A stretch of DNA of 64,000 bases from Actinernus sp. WN-2022 (Eukaryota; Cnidaria; Anthozoa; Actiniaria; Actinernidae): contig JAOWCC010000577.1 of assembly GCA_030867875.1 (NCBI GenBank), positions 4,604,660 through 4,668,659 on the forward strand. Reading direction: 5' to 3'. Below, one piece after another: positions 1 through 13,200 of this stretch; position 1 is the first letter of the stretch; every line of letters starts with the position of its first letter. The notes under the pieces are model-generated. The model did not search any database and was not told where the DNA came from. It saw only the letters and a list, made by a program, of their open reading frames with translations. The translations under genes and the position numbers were made by a program.

Positions 1-1092
1 TCCATTGCGGTCTGGGACTGTCTGTGACTATTCTTAAAAATAGTTATATAGCCGTAAAAACGAACATTTGAGCCGTTGACTCGTGCAAGCACGATTACCT
101 AAAATACTACGCGGCACAATCATTGCACATACAGTGTAGTTGTCCACAGCGTGCATCGTTGCACTGTTTGTGGATCTTGGTTTATTGGATCACCTGAGTA
201 TTGAAGTTTAAAAAACGCATGTGCGATGACGTAGTCACATCATTAGCCTGCTATGCAGACGTATTTTTTCACTCTCACGTCTGCTTACCCCGAGCGTTTA
301 ATAGCCCACTTTCGTACAAAGGAATCAATACGAGGCTCCGTGCATAATGCACAGTCGTTCGTCACAAACTACAGAAGTGATGTACGGACAGTTTGAATGA
401 CACACTCTGTTTTGTTTACTATATTACAATACAAAAATACAGTTAATACAAAACACAAACTCTTAAGCTTAACTGTACGGCCGCTCGAATAGCTCAGTTC
501 TAGTAGAGCGCCAATACAAAACACACACTCTTAACTGTACGGCCGCTCGAATAGCTCAGTTCTAGTAGAGCGCCGGTCATAAATGCGGGAACCTGGCCGC
601 ACCTTTGGCAGGGACGTAAAAGCCGTTGACCTTGTCTCCCAACATTTGCTATTCGCGAAGAGAAGGGGATTGATGGTAAAACAGCCTGACCTACTTTCAA
701 GTACCACCATGCACGTCCTCGGGCAAGACATTAAATAATTAAATGCCTCAGAATTGATAATCCACAAATCCGAGAACAAATAACTACCCTTTTACTCCTA
801 TATCTGGTCTGAAACACAGACCTTGGCTAGCTAGGTCTCAGAAATCACTCCCAGAGGGATTCAAACGAGCCGATGAGACAGATCAGTGTATTTCTTGCAT
901 AAAAAGCTTTGGAACGGCAATGGTACCAGCGTGAGGCCAGATGTGGTGCATCTCGACATTGTGTTGTTACTTTGTATCAAAATGAAAATGACACTATGTT
1001 TGGGCATAATCCTAATCTGGAACAAAATGCTTCATTTCTTAATGCTCAATAATATGCATCAGAACTTCTGTCATGAAAATTACATTTCTGAT
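1..1092. other. 3' flank of the SLC17 gene, no gene recognised
   Basis: No coding region is recognisable here. On the minus strand it holds the 3' UTR and downstream flank of the transporter whose stop codon is at 1093-1095. A segment of about 40 bases with a tRNA A-box-like core (ATAGCTCAGTTCTAGTAGAG) occurs twice, near 485-512 and 545-574, as a short direct duplication. No convincing B box follows, so I do not call a tRNA. Confidence 0.5.
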
Positions 1093-1299
1093 TTACTTTA
1101 CGTCTGTCTTTTTATCCTCCTTTTCATTTAATTCTTTGGACTGTTCATCATCCATTAGGATCTCTTGCCTGTCACTTTTTATGGCAGATTTTTTATCCCA
1201 CTCTTGTCTGTCCACAGAAACCAACAGACTGAACACAACAGCACCTATGACGTATACCATGAGTGTGATCCAGAACACCACCCTCCACTCTCGGGCGGT
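1093..1299 (-). CDS. SLC17-like gene, exon 10 (TM12, C-terminal tail and stop)
   Basis: Encodes residues 411-478: [20 protein letters not shown] closes the last TM and SVDRQEW is the family's usual end block. A Lys/Glu/Asp-rich tail of about 30 residues follows, then the stop at 1093-1095. Acceptor CATTTGCAG. Confidence 0.9.
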   Translation of the reverse strand, partial: TAREWRVVFWITLMVYVIGAVVFSLLVSVDRQEWDKKSAIKSDRQEILMDDEQSKELNEKEDKKTDVK

Positions 1300-4200
1300 C
1301 TGCAAATGAATGAGAAATCTGAATCCATGAAGTGCTTTACAGGTTTATTGGAGAGATGAGCTTTGTAGAGGGTATGTGTCCTTAGTCTAGAGATTCTAAG
1401 GAGGTAGGGTCATTGCGTCCCGAATTGAACGGAATCGGCGTTTATCACGCGGCGGCCATCTTGGAATAAAGCCATTGTTTGTGCCCCTCCAGCCTCGGTT
1501 AAACACACTTCAGATCGAGGCTGGGCAGACATCAGTGAACAGTGGCTTTATTCCAAGATGGCCGCCGCGCGATAAAGGTGCGCACATCGTCATAAAACGT
1601 TTTGTTATAGATCAGTTTTACAGTGTGTACCGCAATGTTATGTATAACGTTTTGTTATAGATCAGTTTTACAGTGTGTACCGCAATGTTATGTATAACGT
1701 TTTGTTATAGATCAGTTTTACAGTGTGTACCGCAATGTTATGTATAACGTTTTGTTATAGATCAGTTTTACAGTGTGTACTCCAATGTTATGTATAACGT
1801 TTTGTTATAGATCAGTTTTACAGTGTGTACTCCAATGTTATGTATAACGTTTTGTTAGAGATCAGTTTTACAGTGTGTACTGCAATGTTATGTATAACGT
1901 TTTGTTATACCATTCTTTTGTTCTCCGAGGCACATTTAAACCACTAATTTTCCCTGATGGCAGGGATATTTATAAATATGCATTGTTTCGAAATTTTCCG
2001 CCGGGAAATTTCGAAACAATGCATATTTATAAATTTCCTCTGCATGCGTAATGAGGGAAAATTAGAAGAGAATGCAGGCTGGAAGTGAGAAGGTCAAAAG
2101 CATCAACTCCTGCTCCCCTCTGGCACGACTAGCCCTATGCTCCCGGATGAAAAATACTGAATCCAAACTGACCTGTCTTCATCATAATCTTCAATGTAAT
2201 CCATGTGGGATGACCTATTTCAATCTGCATATTCTTCTCTTAATTTCTCAAACCCGCTTCTTCCATGTGGGATACTTAAAACCATAAACGTGACGTAATT
2301 AAAATCCATTCATGCTCTTTGAATATTTAGTCAACCGCATAATTACATTGTATTTTAGTGTTATTCTTCTCAAAAACAACACGCTTTTCCCCAGGGGAAG
2401 CCAGGGTCGTTTAATCAATGGCGCTCAGTCAAGCATTCATGGTACAACAAACTTATACCATGGCATTTCGGGGTATTAGTGATTTAAATTGCCCGGCTCT
2501 CGGGGCAATTTAAATCACTAATACCCCTCATGCCATGGTATAACTTATAATTATAGATCAGTTTTACAGTGTGTACTCCAATGTTATGCATAGCGTTTTG
2601 TTATAGATCAGTTTTACAGTGTGTACTCCAATGTTATGTATAACGTTTTGTTATAGATCAGTTTTACAGTGTGTACTCCAATGTTATGTATAACGTTTTG
2701 TTATAGATCAGTTTTACAGTGTGTACTCCAATGTTATGTATAACGTTTTGTTATAGATCAGTTTTACAGTGTGTACTCCAATGTTATGTATAACGTTTTG
2801 TTATAGATCAGTTTTACAGTGTGTACTCCAATGTTATGCATAGCGTTTTGTTATAGATCAGTTTTACAGTGTGTACCGCAATGTTATGCATAGCGTTTTG
2901 TTATAGATCAGTTTTACAGTGTGTACTCCAATGTTATGCATAGCGTTTTGTTATAGATCAGTTTTACAGTGTGTACTCCAATGTTATGCATAGCGTTTTG
3001 TTATAGATCAGTTTTACAGTGTGTGCTCCAATGTTATGTATAACGTTTTGTTATAGATCAGTTTTACAGTGTGTGCTCCAATGTTATGTATAACGTTTTT
3101 TTTATGGATCAGTTTTACAGTGTGTACTCCAATGTTATGTATAACGTTTTGTTATAGATCAGTTTTACAGTGTGTACTCCAATGTTATGTATAACGTTTT
3201 GTTGTAGATCAGTTTTACAGTGTGTACCGCAATGTTATGCATAGCGTTTTGTTATAGATCAGTTTTACAGTGTGTACTCCAATGTTATGTATAACGTTTT
3301 GTTATAGATCAGTTTTACAGTGTGTACTCCAATGTTATGTATAACGTTTTGTTATAGATCAGTTTTACAGTGTGTAGTCCAATGTTATGCATAGCGTTTT
3401 GTTATAGATCAGTTTTACAGTGTGTACTCCAATGTTATGTATAACGTTTTGTTATAGATCAGTTTTACAGTGTGTACTCCAATGTTATGTATAACCTCTA
3501 AACAAGCAAAAGCGAAAAAGTCAGTTTATTTAGTTTTTGTTACAGTAAAGGCATTACAAAATAGTAAGTAAGTGACTTCATGTAAGTGTCAATGTATTAG
3601 CTTTGCAGCTAATTGGGGACACTAGTCATGTCCTACAATTCTACGTCCTTATCCGAGAAGACGTGAAGGTCTAACCGTTTACTACTGTATTATGTAAAGG
3701 CAGCACCTTCTAATCAGTTATTTTAAGAATGTGATGTAAAGTGGTAAGCTGTAGTGCTAAGTGTGCTAGCACTGTGCGCTGTGCTAGACCCTGAGTGTTG
3801 GTCCGGCCGGGGTTTAAACCCGCGACCCTCCACTCGACAACCGGCGCTTAACCACTGAGCTAACCGGGAGGCGAGACCTTTATCACCCAGCAGCCAGGTT
3901 ACGTCCCAGGAGAATAAAAACCTTTGTCCTTGCACTTCTAAACTCGAGGTAGAGACGAGGCTGGAAGTCCTAAGTATCCCGAATTTTGATTGGTTGATTC
4001 ACCTGCAGATAACTGCGCGCAAATAAGCGTTTACGGCAGATATTGTTGTGAGAATGCGCAGTGCTGTTCAACAACAAATCCCAACATGGCTGCTCGGTTT
4101 CCAGAGCGTTCAGAGGGGGAGATTGCGAGCATTTTGGATGCCCAATTACTGAATCAACAATTATTGGAACTGCGGCTGTCGCGAAATATGATGAATTGGC

Positions 4201-7200
4201 TGTGTCTCGCTACCAGTTATTTGGTAGCTCGGTATTTGGTAGCTCGGTATAACTGGTAGCTCGGTATAACTGGTAGCTCGGTATAACTGGTAGCTCGCCA
4301 CAGACAATTCATCATATTTTGCTCAGCCTCGTCCAATAATTACTTATTGTTTGTAGCCTAAATGACCGCTGCGCGATAAAGGTCTACTGGAAGAAGCTGA
4401 TTGGTTAGCGAATCATAGGGAAACCTTTTCAATGCTCTAATTGAAGAATCCTGATGCGACTCAGTATGGATCAGGGCCAGTTGTGCAAAGGATGGATAAC
4501 TTTATCCACCGGATAAATCCCTATCCAGTGGATAAAATAAGCTAGTTTGGTTCTGGATAAGGATTTATCCGGTGGATAAAGTTGTCCACCTTTTGAACAA
4601 CCGGGCCCAGTTTTAGAGTGTATACTCCAATAGTATGTATAACCTGTAAACAAACAAAAATGATTGCCAAACTAACATAGTTTCGTAACTATATTAACTG
4701 TTTAGTCGTACAATACATAATGTAAACTCACCTTTCCCCGAGTTAGAAAACCAACCATCATAGGCGTTATAAATCCAGTAGTTCCACCAATAGTATTGCA
4801 TAATCCCATGACTATAGAGGCGTTACGTGGCGCTATATCGAGCATATTTACTTGGAATCCTGAGTATATAAAACCCGATACTAGCCCTGCCATACCAATG
4901 ACCATCACTACATGCACAGGGTCTTTAGTATAACCAGCTAAGACGATGAAAATACCAGCTGTAGCGCCTGTATACGATTGCAACAAGAATAATATACATT
5001 CATCAGTGAGAATTGCCACTATGATGTACGCTTTTTAAAATCAAACTAAATAATTGGTCTAAAGGTTGGTTTTCGGAAGTAGAAGTTGAAGCATAAGGAA
5101 CGTTATGTTCCAGTGAAATTCAAGAACCGGAGACGTAAGCAGTAGCAGAAGCTTGGAAGGTTTCTTTCTTATGTTTCCGTCGTAATAACTGTTCTTCTGG
5201 GCCACTCGGCTGGCAAATTCTGCACTTTGGAATTTCTTGGCTGGCAAATTCTGCAGTCTGATACTAAATAATAATATAACGGAGCGATATTTGTCAGCTG
5301 GTAAATTCTGCAGTCCGATATAATTACATAATAATAATATAACAGAGCGATATTTCTCAGCTGGCAAATTCTGCACGTACCTGTTGTTTCACAGGTTTTT
5401 AAAAATACCGAATTCTGCAGGTTAGCTCAGGTTTTTTTTCTTAAAATAAAAATATAGCGTTCTATATTTCAGTTAAGCCCTGTACAAACCGTTTCAACAT
5501 CGGAACAATATTTAGTGTTGGAGCCGATCTTGAAACAGGTTTAAAATGTTGAAAGGTGTTGAGATATAGAAATCATTTAAAAACAGTTTTCGGTCTCTAC
5601 AAGTCCCCAGGGGAGGGGTATGTACCGCCCTGGTCATCAAATGTGGACCCCGTTTAAGAGTAGTTTCGTGTTAATTTTGATACCCCGTTTTAGAGTTTGA
5701 TTAATTTTGATACCCCGTTTTAGAGTTTGCCGGTATTGTCCCAAGACGGATTGAATGTAATACGTAACACGCGTTGCGCTGCTTGACAGAGTCTGCCGGA
5801 TCAACACCTTCAACATCTTCAACTTCTAAATGAACCACACACAAACTGATCTTCAAAAAAATATACTTTAATTCAACAACGAAGTGTGCTGGTGTGAACT
5901 GAATTAGAATCATTTATTGCAATGTAACTTCCTTTGAAACATTTTAGCTTCTCTGAATAAATATCATACCCCGTTTCAGAGTGCATTCCAGGCATTTTTA
6001 AGTCTGAGGTCTAAAAATTGATACCTGTCAAAAATGTCAAAAATAACGACTCCGTTGGGCGGCACATACCCGTATAGCTTATATATGGGAGTATATATGG
6101 GGCTACAAATGTTGTGCCATGTTGAACCTGTTTGACCAAAGCTTTACACGCACTTCACGCTCTTGCTATGCTTTAAGGAGATGTTACTCGGGACCAATTT
6201 TAACGACGATTTTTCGCGCAACACTGGCCTGAGGTACAGCCGCCTTCCAAAGGGAGCCCATATGTAAGACTGGCCAGGAAAGCAGTGTGGGTCGTTCAGG
6301 TCGTTCTCTTGTTGCTCGTTTAACTTTTCGTGATCTAGCTTATAGCCCCTTAACAGCTAATCGTTTCGTGATCTAGCCCCTTAACAGCTAATCGTTTCGT
6401 GATCTAGCCCCTTAACAGCTAATCGTTTCCCCAGATATTTTGCGGGGATGAAACTCGATATGCCTGCCTTTTTAAATCATACCAGTATTGGAATAGATAT
6501 CGTGCATTTTTATTAGCTGGCATATTCTTCACTTGTATTTTTCAGCTGGGAATATATGTAAAAAAATGTTTTGCTGCTGGCAAATTCTGCACTTAAATAT
6601 TTCAGCTGGGAATATATTCAAAAAAAAAACTGGCAAATTCTGCACTTAAATATTTCAGCTGGGAAATTTAGAAATTCAGTCTTCATGAACTTTAGGCTGG
6701 CTGGCGCTGCAGAACAGCTGTTCGTCTGCCAGCTGAAAAACAATTCCCTTAAATATGTTTAAATACATCTGATTTGTTATAAAAACATCAGAATGTTTGT
6801 TTTTATGAAGTTTTACCGTTGGGTGTTCCTGTTCCAGTGAAAACGAGTTAAACGTAAGCAGAAGCAGAATAATTTAGCCAATCAGAATGCTCATTCTCAG
6901 GCCCTTTATAGCAATGTAAGAATAGCATGCAAGCGAGGTTTGCGCTACTGAACTATCTATAGATATTATGTCCCAAGAAGTATTCTTATTCAATTATATT
7001 ATTCTCTGATATATCCTTTCCTAACCTATGGAGTCTTAACATGGGGCAATACGTATACCTCAACACTAAACCTATAATTATTTTACAAAAGAAAGCTTTA
7101 CGCATAATGACATTTTCGAGTTTTGATGCTCGTACTGCCGCTTTGTTTAAAGATTTGAATATGCTGAAATTTCCTGATATATTGGATTTCTATAATTCAC

Positions 7201-10200
7201 TTTTTTTCTCCAATAGGCTTCCAAAAGCTCAGTTTGATAACTTTTTCAGACTGTTTCCAGTGTTCATTCTTATAACACAAGGCTTGCAAAAAAATCATCC
7301 TATTATTTACCCAGTATTAGAACTAATTATGGAAAGTAGGGGAGCTAAAATTTGGAATGAAATTGATGAAAATCATAAAACCCTCAGTTATCATTCCTTT
7401 AAGCTTAAGTCCAAAGAAAAGTATTAAAATTTGTATTGATATTTTTCATCACTTTGATTTCACATTTATTAATTATTGTAATTTACTTATGGTACCTTTT
7501 GTATGTAGTTCAAAATTTTTCGCGAAAAACCAACTTTGCCTGACGTATGGCGCAACGATTTGCTTAGTGAAAGATGTACATTTCCCACTAGGTCTGAGAA
7601 AAAAAGTGTATTTTTTGGATGAAAACGTTCGTTCTCAAACACCAAATCCTATCTTTTATAGCAATAACCAAAACCTAGCATGGCTCGATTCTATACAGTA
7701 AATAACCTTGAAATAGTTGTTGGATGATATCCAATTGAAAGGCTTAATCGAAATTGCTACCTCAGGCGCTCCTCTTTGTATATTGCCGAAGGGATTAAAT
7801 ACAAACGAAGGAAAGACCAAGACGTCAGTCTTGTAATTGAAATACTCTCTGGATTGAAAAAAAGATACGGACGGCACACAAAGGGTGTGTTCCAATGACC
7901 GTATTCCGCAATACACAGAATGATCACTACAAATCGCTTATATCAGGATTATTTTAGCCACTGGAATACTAAATGTATCCTGAATGTCATATGTCAGGAA
8001 ATTCAGTTTTAGTTCACAGTGCAAAATGTGCCTGAACCAGTGATTCCATATACTATTCCATCTATTCTTATTCTGGATACGGTCAATCGAATGCGCCCTA
8101 AAAGTGTTTAAAACATAATTGTTATAATATTAAAACAAAATTATTATAATATTACCAAGTGATAGTTCACGACGGAAAAATCATTGTTCAATGTTCGATG
8201 TGATCAACATGTTATGAAATAGGTGCATAACACAAGTAATAAATACAGAATATTAGCACCTGTACAGTAGAACACTCTTCGTACTGTTATAGTGAATATT
8301 AGCACCTGTACAGTAGAACATTCTTTGTACTGTTATAGTGAATATTAGCACCTGTACAGTAGAACACTCTTCGTACTGTTATAGTGAATATTAGCACCTG
8401 TACAGTAGAACACTCTTCGTACTGTTATAGTGAATATTAACACCTGTACAGTAGAACACTCTTCGTACTGTTATAGTGAGTATTAGCACCTGTACAGTAG
8501 AACACTCTTCGTACTGTTATAGTGCTTAGAAATCCACGGCGACGAAGCACATCTGCTATGTAACCTCCCACTGGACAGGACAGCGACTTGAGAAGAAACG
8601 GTGTTGCGGCTGCGAAGCCCATCTGTGTGATAAAAAGCACATATTGTAGGCAATCATGCATATAGTTTAAAGATCGTAGCAGAGCGAAACATTGCAGATT
8701 GCCGAAGGCTGTCGTAATCATCATCGACTACACCAAATGACACGGGCTTACGCCATTTTACGGATCGAAAGCGTTCAAATATTTCATATGAAAACGTTTA
8801 TTGAGAAAATCAAATGTCAAATCAAAGTATATAAAAGACAATTTATTTAACAAGTATATTCATTTTTCCATGCGTATGTCCTCTTCTAGATGTAAAGATG
8901 ACGTCACAACGTGACGAGAAAAGGAGGTTACGAAATGATTTCCTGCAAAGCGTGATGTCATCATTGTATCTGTACTGTAATATCAGTAATATTCATTGGA
9001 TATATTCTTTAAAAACTATGAAAGTCATAACGAAGGGGAATAGAGATAATTATCCATTTAATTTGAAAGCCAACCTGAAATAGTACTAAGACATTATTTA
9101 AGTTTTCTGAATGCATGATTAGGCCTCAAAAATGGCATACCAACCTCTTGTAGATCATAATGAATGACGTCAAGGAGATACAGTGGGACACAAATGAGGA
9201 GCACGTACAAGCCCCAGTCAGATGAGAAAGCTCCTATAGCAATGGCCCACACTCGTCGAGATGTAAAGAGGTCCTTCCACGGTATAGCGCCCTTCATCTA
9301 AGTAGCGCAAAGCAGGTCACGGGTAACTATGCAGTATATATTGTCACGGGTAACTATGCAGTATAAATTGTCACGGGTAACTATGCAGTATATATTGTCA
9401 CGGATAACTATGCAGTATATATTGTCACGGGTAACTATGCAGTATATATTGTCACGGGTAACTATGCAGTATATATCGTCACGGATAACTATGCAGTATA
9501 TATTGTCACGGGTAACTATGCAGTATATATTGTCACGGGTAACTATGCAGTATATATTGTCACGGGTAACTATGCAGTATATATTGTCACGGGTAACTAT
9601 GCAGTATATATTGTCACGGGTAACTATGCAGTATATATTGTCACGGGTAACTATACAGTATATATTGTCACGGGTAACTATGCAGTATATATTGTCACGG
9701 GTAACTATGCAGTATATATTGTCACGGGTAACTATGCAGTATGTATTGTCACGGGTAGCTATGCAGTATATATTGTCACGGGTAACTATGCAGTATATAT
9801 TGTCACGGGTAACTATGCAGTATGTATTGTCACGGGTAACTATGCAGTATATATTGTCACGGGTAACTATGCAGTATATATTGTCACGGGTAACTATGCA
9901 GTATGTATTGTCACGGGTAACTATGCAGTATATATTGTCACGGGTAACTATGCAGTATGTATTGTCACGGGTAACTATGCAGTATATATTGTCACGGGTA
10001 ACTATGCATTAACTTTCTGGCTCATGATTATCAACCAGTGTGTGTTGTACGTTTTTTCCAATTTGGTCTTAATAATAATAATAATAATAATAATAATTTA
10101 TTTACCGTCGGTAACGCAGGAAGTGGTTGCCCAATCTCCCGAGCCAGGGGCTCATGATATAAGCGCTCGACAAATTAATAGTAACAAAATATAAAATTTG

Positions 10201-13200
10201 TAGTAGGACAATAAAGCTAGGGCATGACATTATAACACGAATGGAAGCTAAGATAACTCTAGTTTCAACTATTTACATATATATAGTAATATTGTTAGTA
10301 CATAACAATATGGATAAAAACTAAGAGAACTCTAGTTCAAACTATTTACATATATACAATAATAAGTAAGCAAGTCTAGCTATACTAATACCATACGATA
10401 TATATACAAACTCTAAGTTAAAGGTGCCAAAATTTAAAGATATCAATGTAAACTAAGTAGATCAATTATATAGGTGCATGTGTGCAGGAGCTAGTTAGAG
10501 GCAGTTTTTACACTGGCATCCAATAAAGTCAGACTTATTAAGATATTGCCGAAACTGTGTTAAAGAAGTTGTAGTTTTAGCTGCCGATGGTAGCTGGTTC
10601 CAAATGTGAGATACTGTGTATGAAAAAGAATTATGCTGGAAAAGGCTGTTATAGGATGGCTGAACTACGTTATTACCGCTACCTCTTAAGTTATAGCTAG
10701 TGACTCTAGGTTTAAAAAGATTTGATATGTATACAGGACCTTGATTTCTGAAGCATTTAAAGAATAACATTAGAGATTGTACGTTGCGTCTATGTTTCAA
10801 TGACCGCATTGAGGCCATGTCTAATAGTGTTTCTTGATGATTTGCGTTATTACCTAAATTAAGTAGTGTTCTGATAGCATAGCTATTTGCAGATTCGATT
10901 TTGTTGCTAAGACCTTTACCAATGCCTAACAAAATGGGACTACAATATTCTAAATGCGGTAATACGTACGCCTTATAGAGTCGTATCAAGTGAGCTGTTG
11001 GCACAAGGCGCTTGAGCCGGCGCAGTGCCGCTATTTTCGCGTAAGCTTTCTTTAGCATTTCGTTAATATGTGGTTTAAATGTAAGGTCCTTATCTAGAGT
11101 CACACCTAGAATTTTCAAGGTGTCTTTCACAATAATAGTATCTTCATGGACTCTTAGGTCATACTTATACTTTGATTTTCCTAAAGTCATGGCCTGCGTT
11201 TTAGCGGCGTTTACTTGAAGAAAGTTATCAGAGAACCAGTTCTTCAGCGACTTGATATCATGGTTAATGGTGAACTCAAGTGCAGCTGGACTCACGTCAG
11301 CTGCATACTGGGTAGTGTCGTCAGCATACAGGCGCAGTGATGAAATATCAACAGCTTGATTAACATCGTTCACGAAGATGTTAAATAAGAGGGGGCCTAG
11401 CAGGCTTCCTTGTGGGACACCGCAACGAACTGGGAGCCAGTCAGAGAACTGCCCGTTACATTTAACTCTTTGTTGACGATCATGTAGGTAGGACCGAATT
11501 AGCGATAAAGCACACTCCCTGAAACCATATGCTCTTAGCTTAGCTAGTAGAAGGTTGTGGCTGATAGAATCGAAAGCTTTGGACAGATCTATGGCCACGA
11601 CTCCGACCTCATGACTCTTATCAAGTGATGTGCGCCAGTCATCTGTCATCTTAACTAGCGCTGTACAACATGAGTGGCCACGAAGAAATCCCGACATGTT
11701 GCTAGAGAATATAGGAGAGAACGTTGCATACATCTGATCGTATTTCACTTTTTCAAACAGTTTCGCCATAACAGATAGTACACTAATAGGTCGATAGTTC
11801 TTCTTAAAAGTAGTCTCATCCTTCTTATGAACAGGGCTCACATTACTGCGTTTCCAATCACGCGGCCATGTACTAGTCGATATGCAGTAGTTAATCAGCT
11901 TCGTCACTGGGGTAGTGATGGTAGGTACAGACAGTTTCAGTAATTTTGGCGGAATTTCATCGGGACCACAGGACTTCTTAATGTCAAGGTTTTTTATGAG
12001 GGAAGAAATGTAATTAGGACTGACTGGTTCAAAGGAGAAGTCTAGGTCAGTACACAGATTACTGATTGCTTTGACACTAGGGTGGTCCATAAGCTCCTCC
12101 TCTGTAAGTTTTAAGACCGCCTCTTCAACACAAGGAGTAGAGAAGTAGCCATTTAACGCGGCAGGAACATTCGAGATTACTTTCCCTCCTTCTATGAGTT
12201 GAATTGTACCGCTGTCTATGTTAGATTTTGTATTCGGTAGAAGTGGTCTCATTTTTTTCCAGAAATGTCCAGCTGAATGACTAGGACTTTTGGCTGCTTC
12301 CCAACAAAAGTTGCGGACTGCTGTTCTCTTTAAACTGGAAACTTTGTTTCGCTGTTCCCTGTACTTAGCCCAGTTTGCGTCAGTGCAGACTCGACGAAAC
12401 TTCTTATATAGGCGATTCCGTTTACGTATCTCTCGTTGGATGTTTGGTGTTATCCACGGCAGTTGATTGTTCCGTAAGCGTAATTTAAGTACCGGCGCGT
12501 GGCTATCCAGTACCTGCTTATACAAGCCCACCCAATGAGAACACACATCGTCTGCATTGTCGAATGTGTAAGCGGTGTCCCAAGGTGTCTCCTCCAGATC
12601 TGACGCAAAGGCAGCTTCGTTAAAGTTCTTCATAGACCTAAATTGGATGAACTTGGCCTTCGGCTTAGGAAGTTTTTGTTTTCTTATAATGTAAATTAGG
12701 TCATGGTCGCTGATACCCACGCGCAGATTACCACTGGTTGCATATCTCTCTGGGTGCGACACTAAAATAACATCGAGCAAGCTTTGACAGGTTGTGGTCA
12801 CTCTGGTAGCTTCCTGAATAACATTACTTAAACAGAACCTGATAGTTCCTGATTCGGGCCTTTGGAGTTGCTTCCTTTCAACATGTCAAGATTAAAGTCA
12901 CCCATGAATAAGATTTCCTTGCGTTTAGTGTACATTCTTTCGGCAGCATTGGCGTAGGATGGGATAAAGTCCGAGACTTTTCCCTGGTGAACGGTAACAA
13001 GCGCATACCAGAAACCAAATATTATCATTGCCTTTGACATCCAAGCAAAGCGACTCAGTGCCTGCAGGCTCCAATTTGACTCGACGATAAGCTGTCACAG
13101 TTGATCGTATATATACAAGCATACCCCCAGCTCCCTTTTTCCTGTCCCTCCGAATAATTCGATATTGAGGGTGAGCAAATAGTGCATTAGACACAGTGTT

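Noticed and set aside
1599..3496. CRISPR-like appearance of the regularly repeated arrays here and at 8.2, 18.8, 33.7 and 39.4 kb
   Set aside because: Units are contiguous without variable spacers, lie in eukaryotic DNA and have no cas genes; they are minisatellites.
9329..10012. 227-codon ORF of MQYILSRVT repeats
   Set aside because: It is the translation of a 27-bp minisatellite in an SLC17 intron. The periodic frame follows from the unit length being divisible by three, with no start context, domain or signal.
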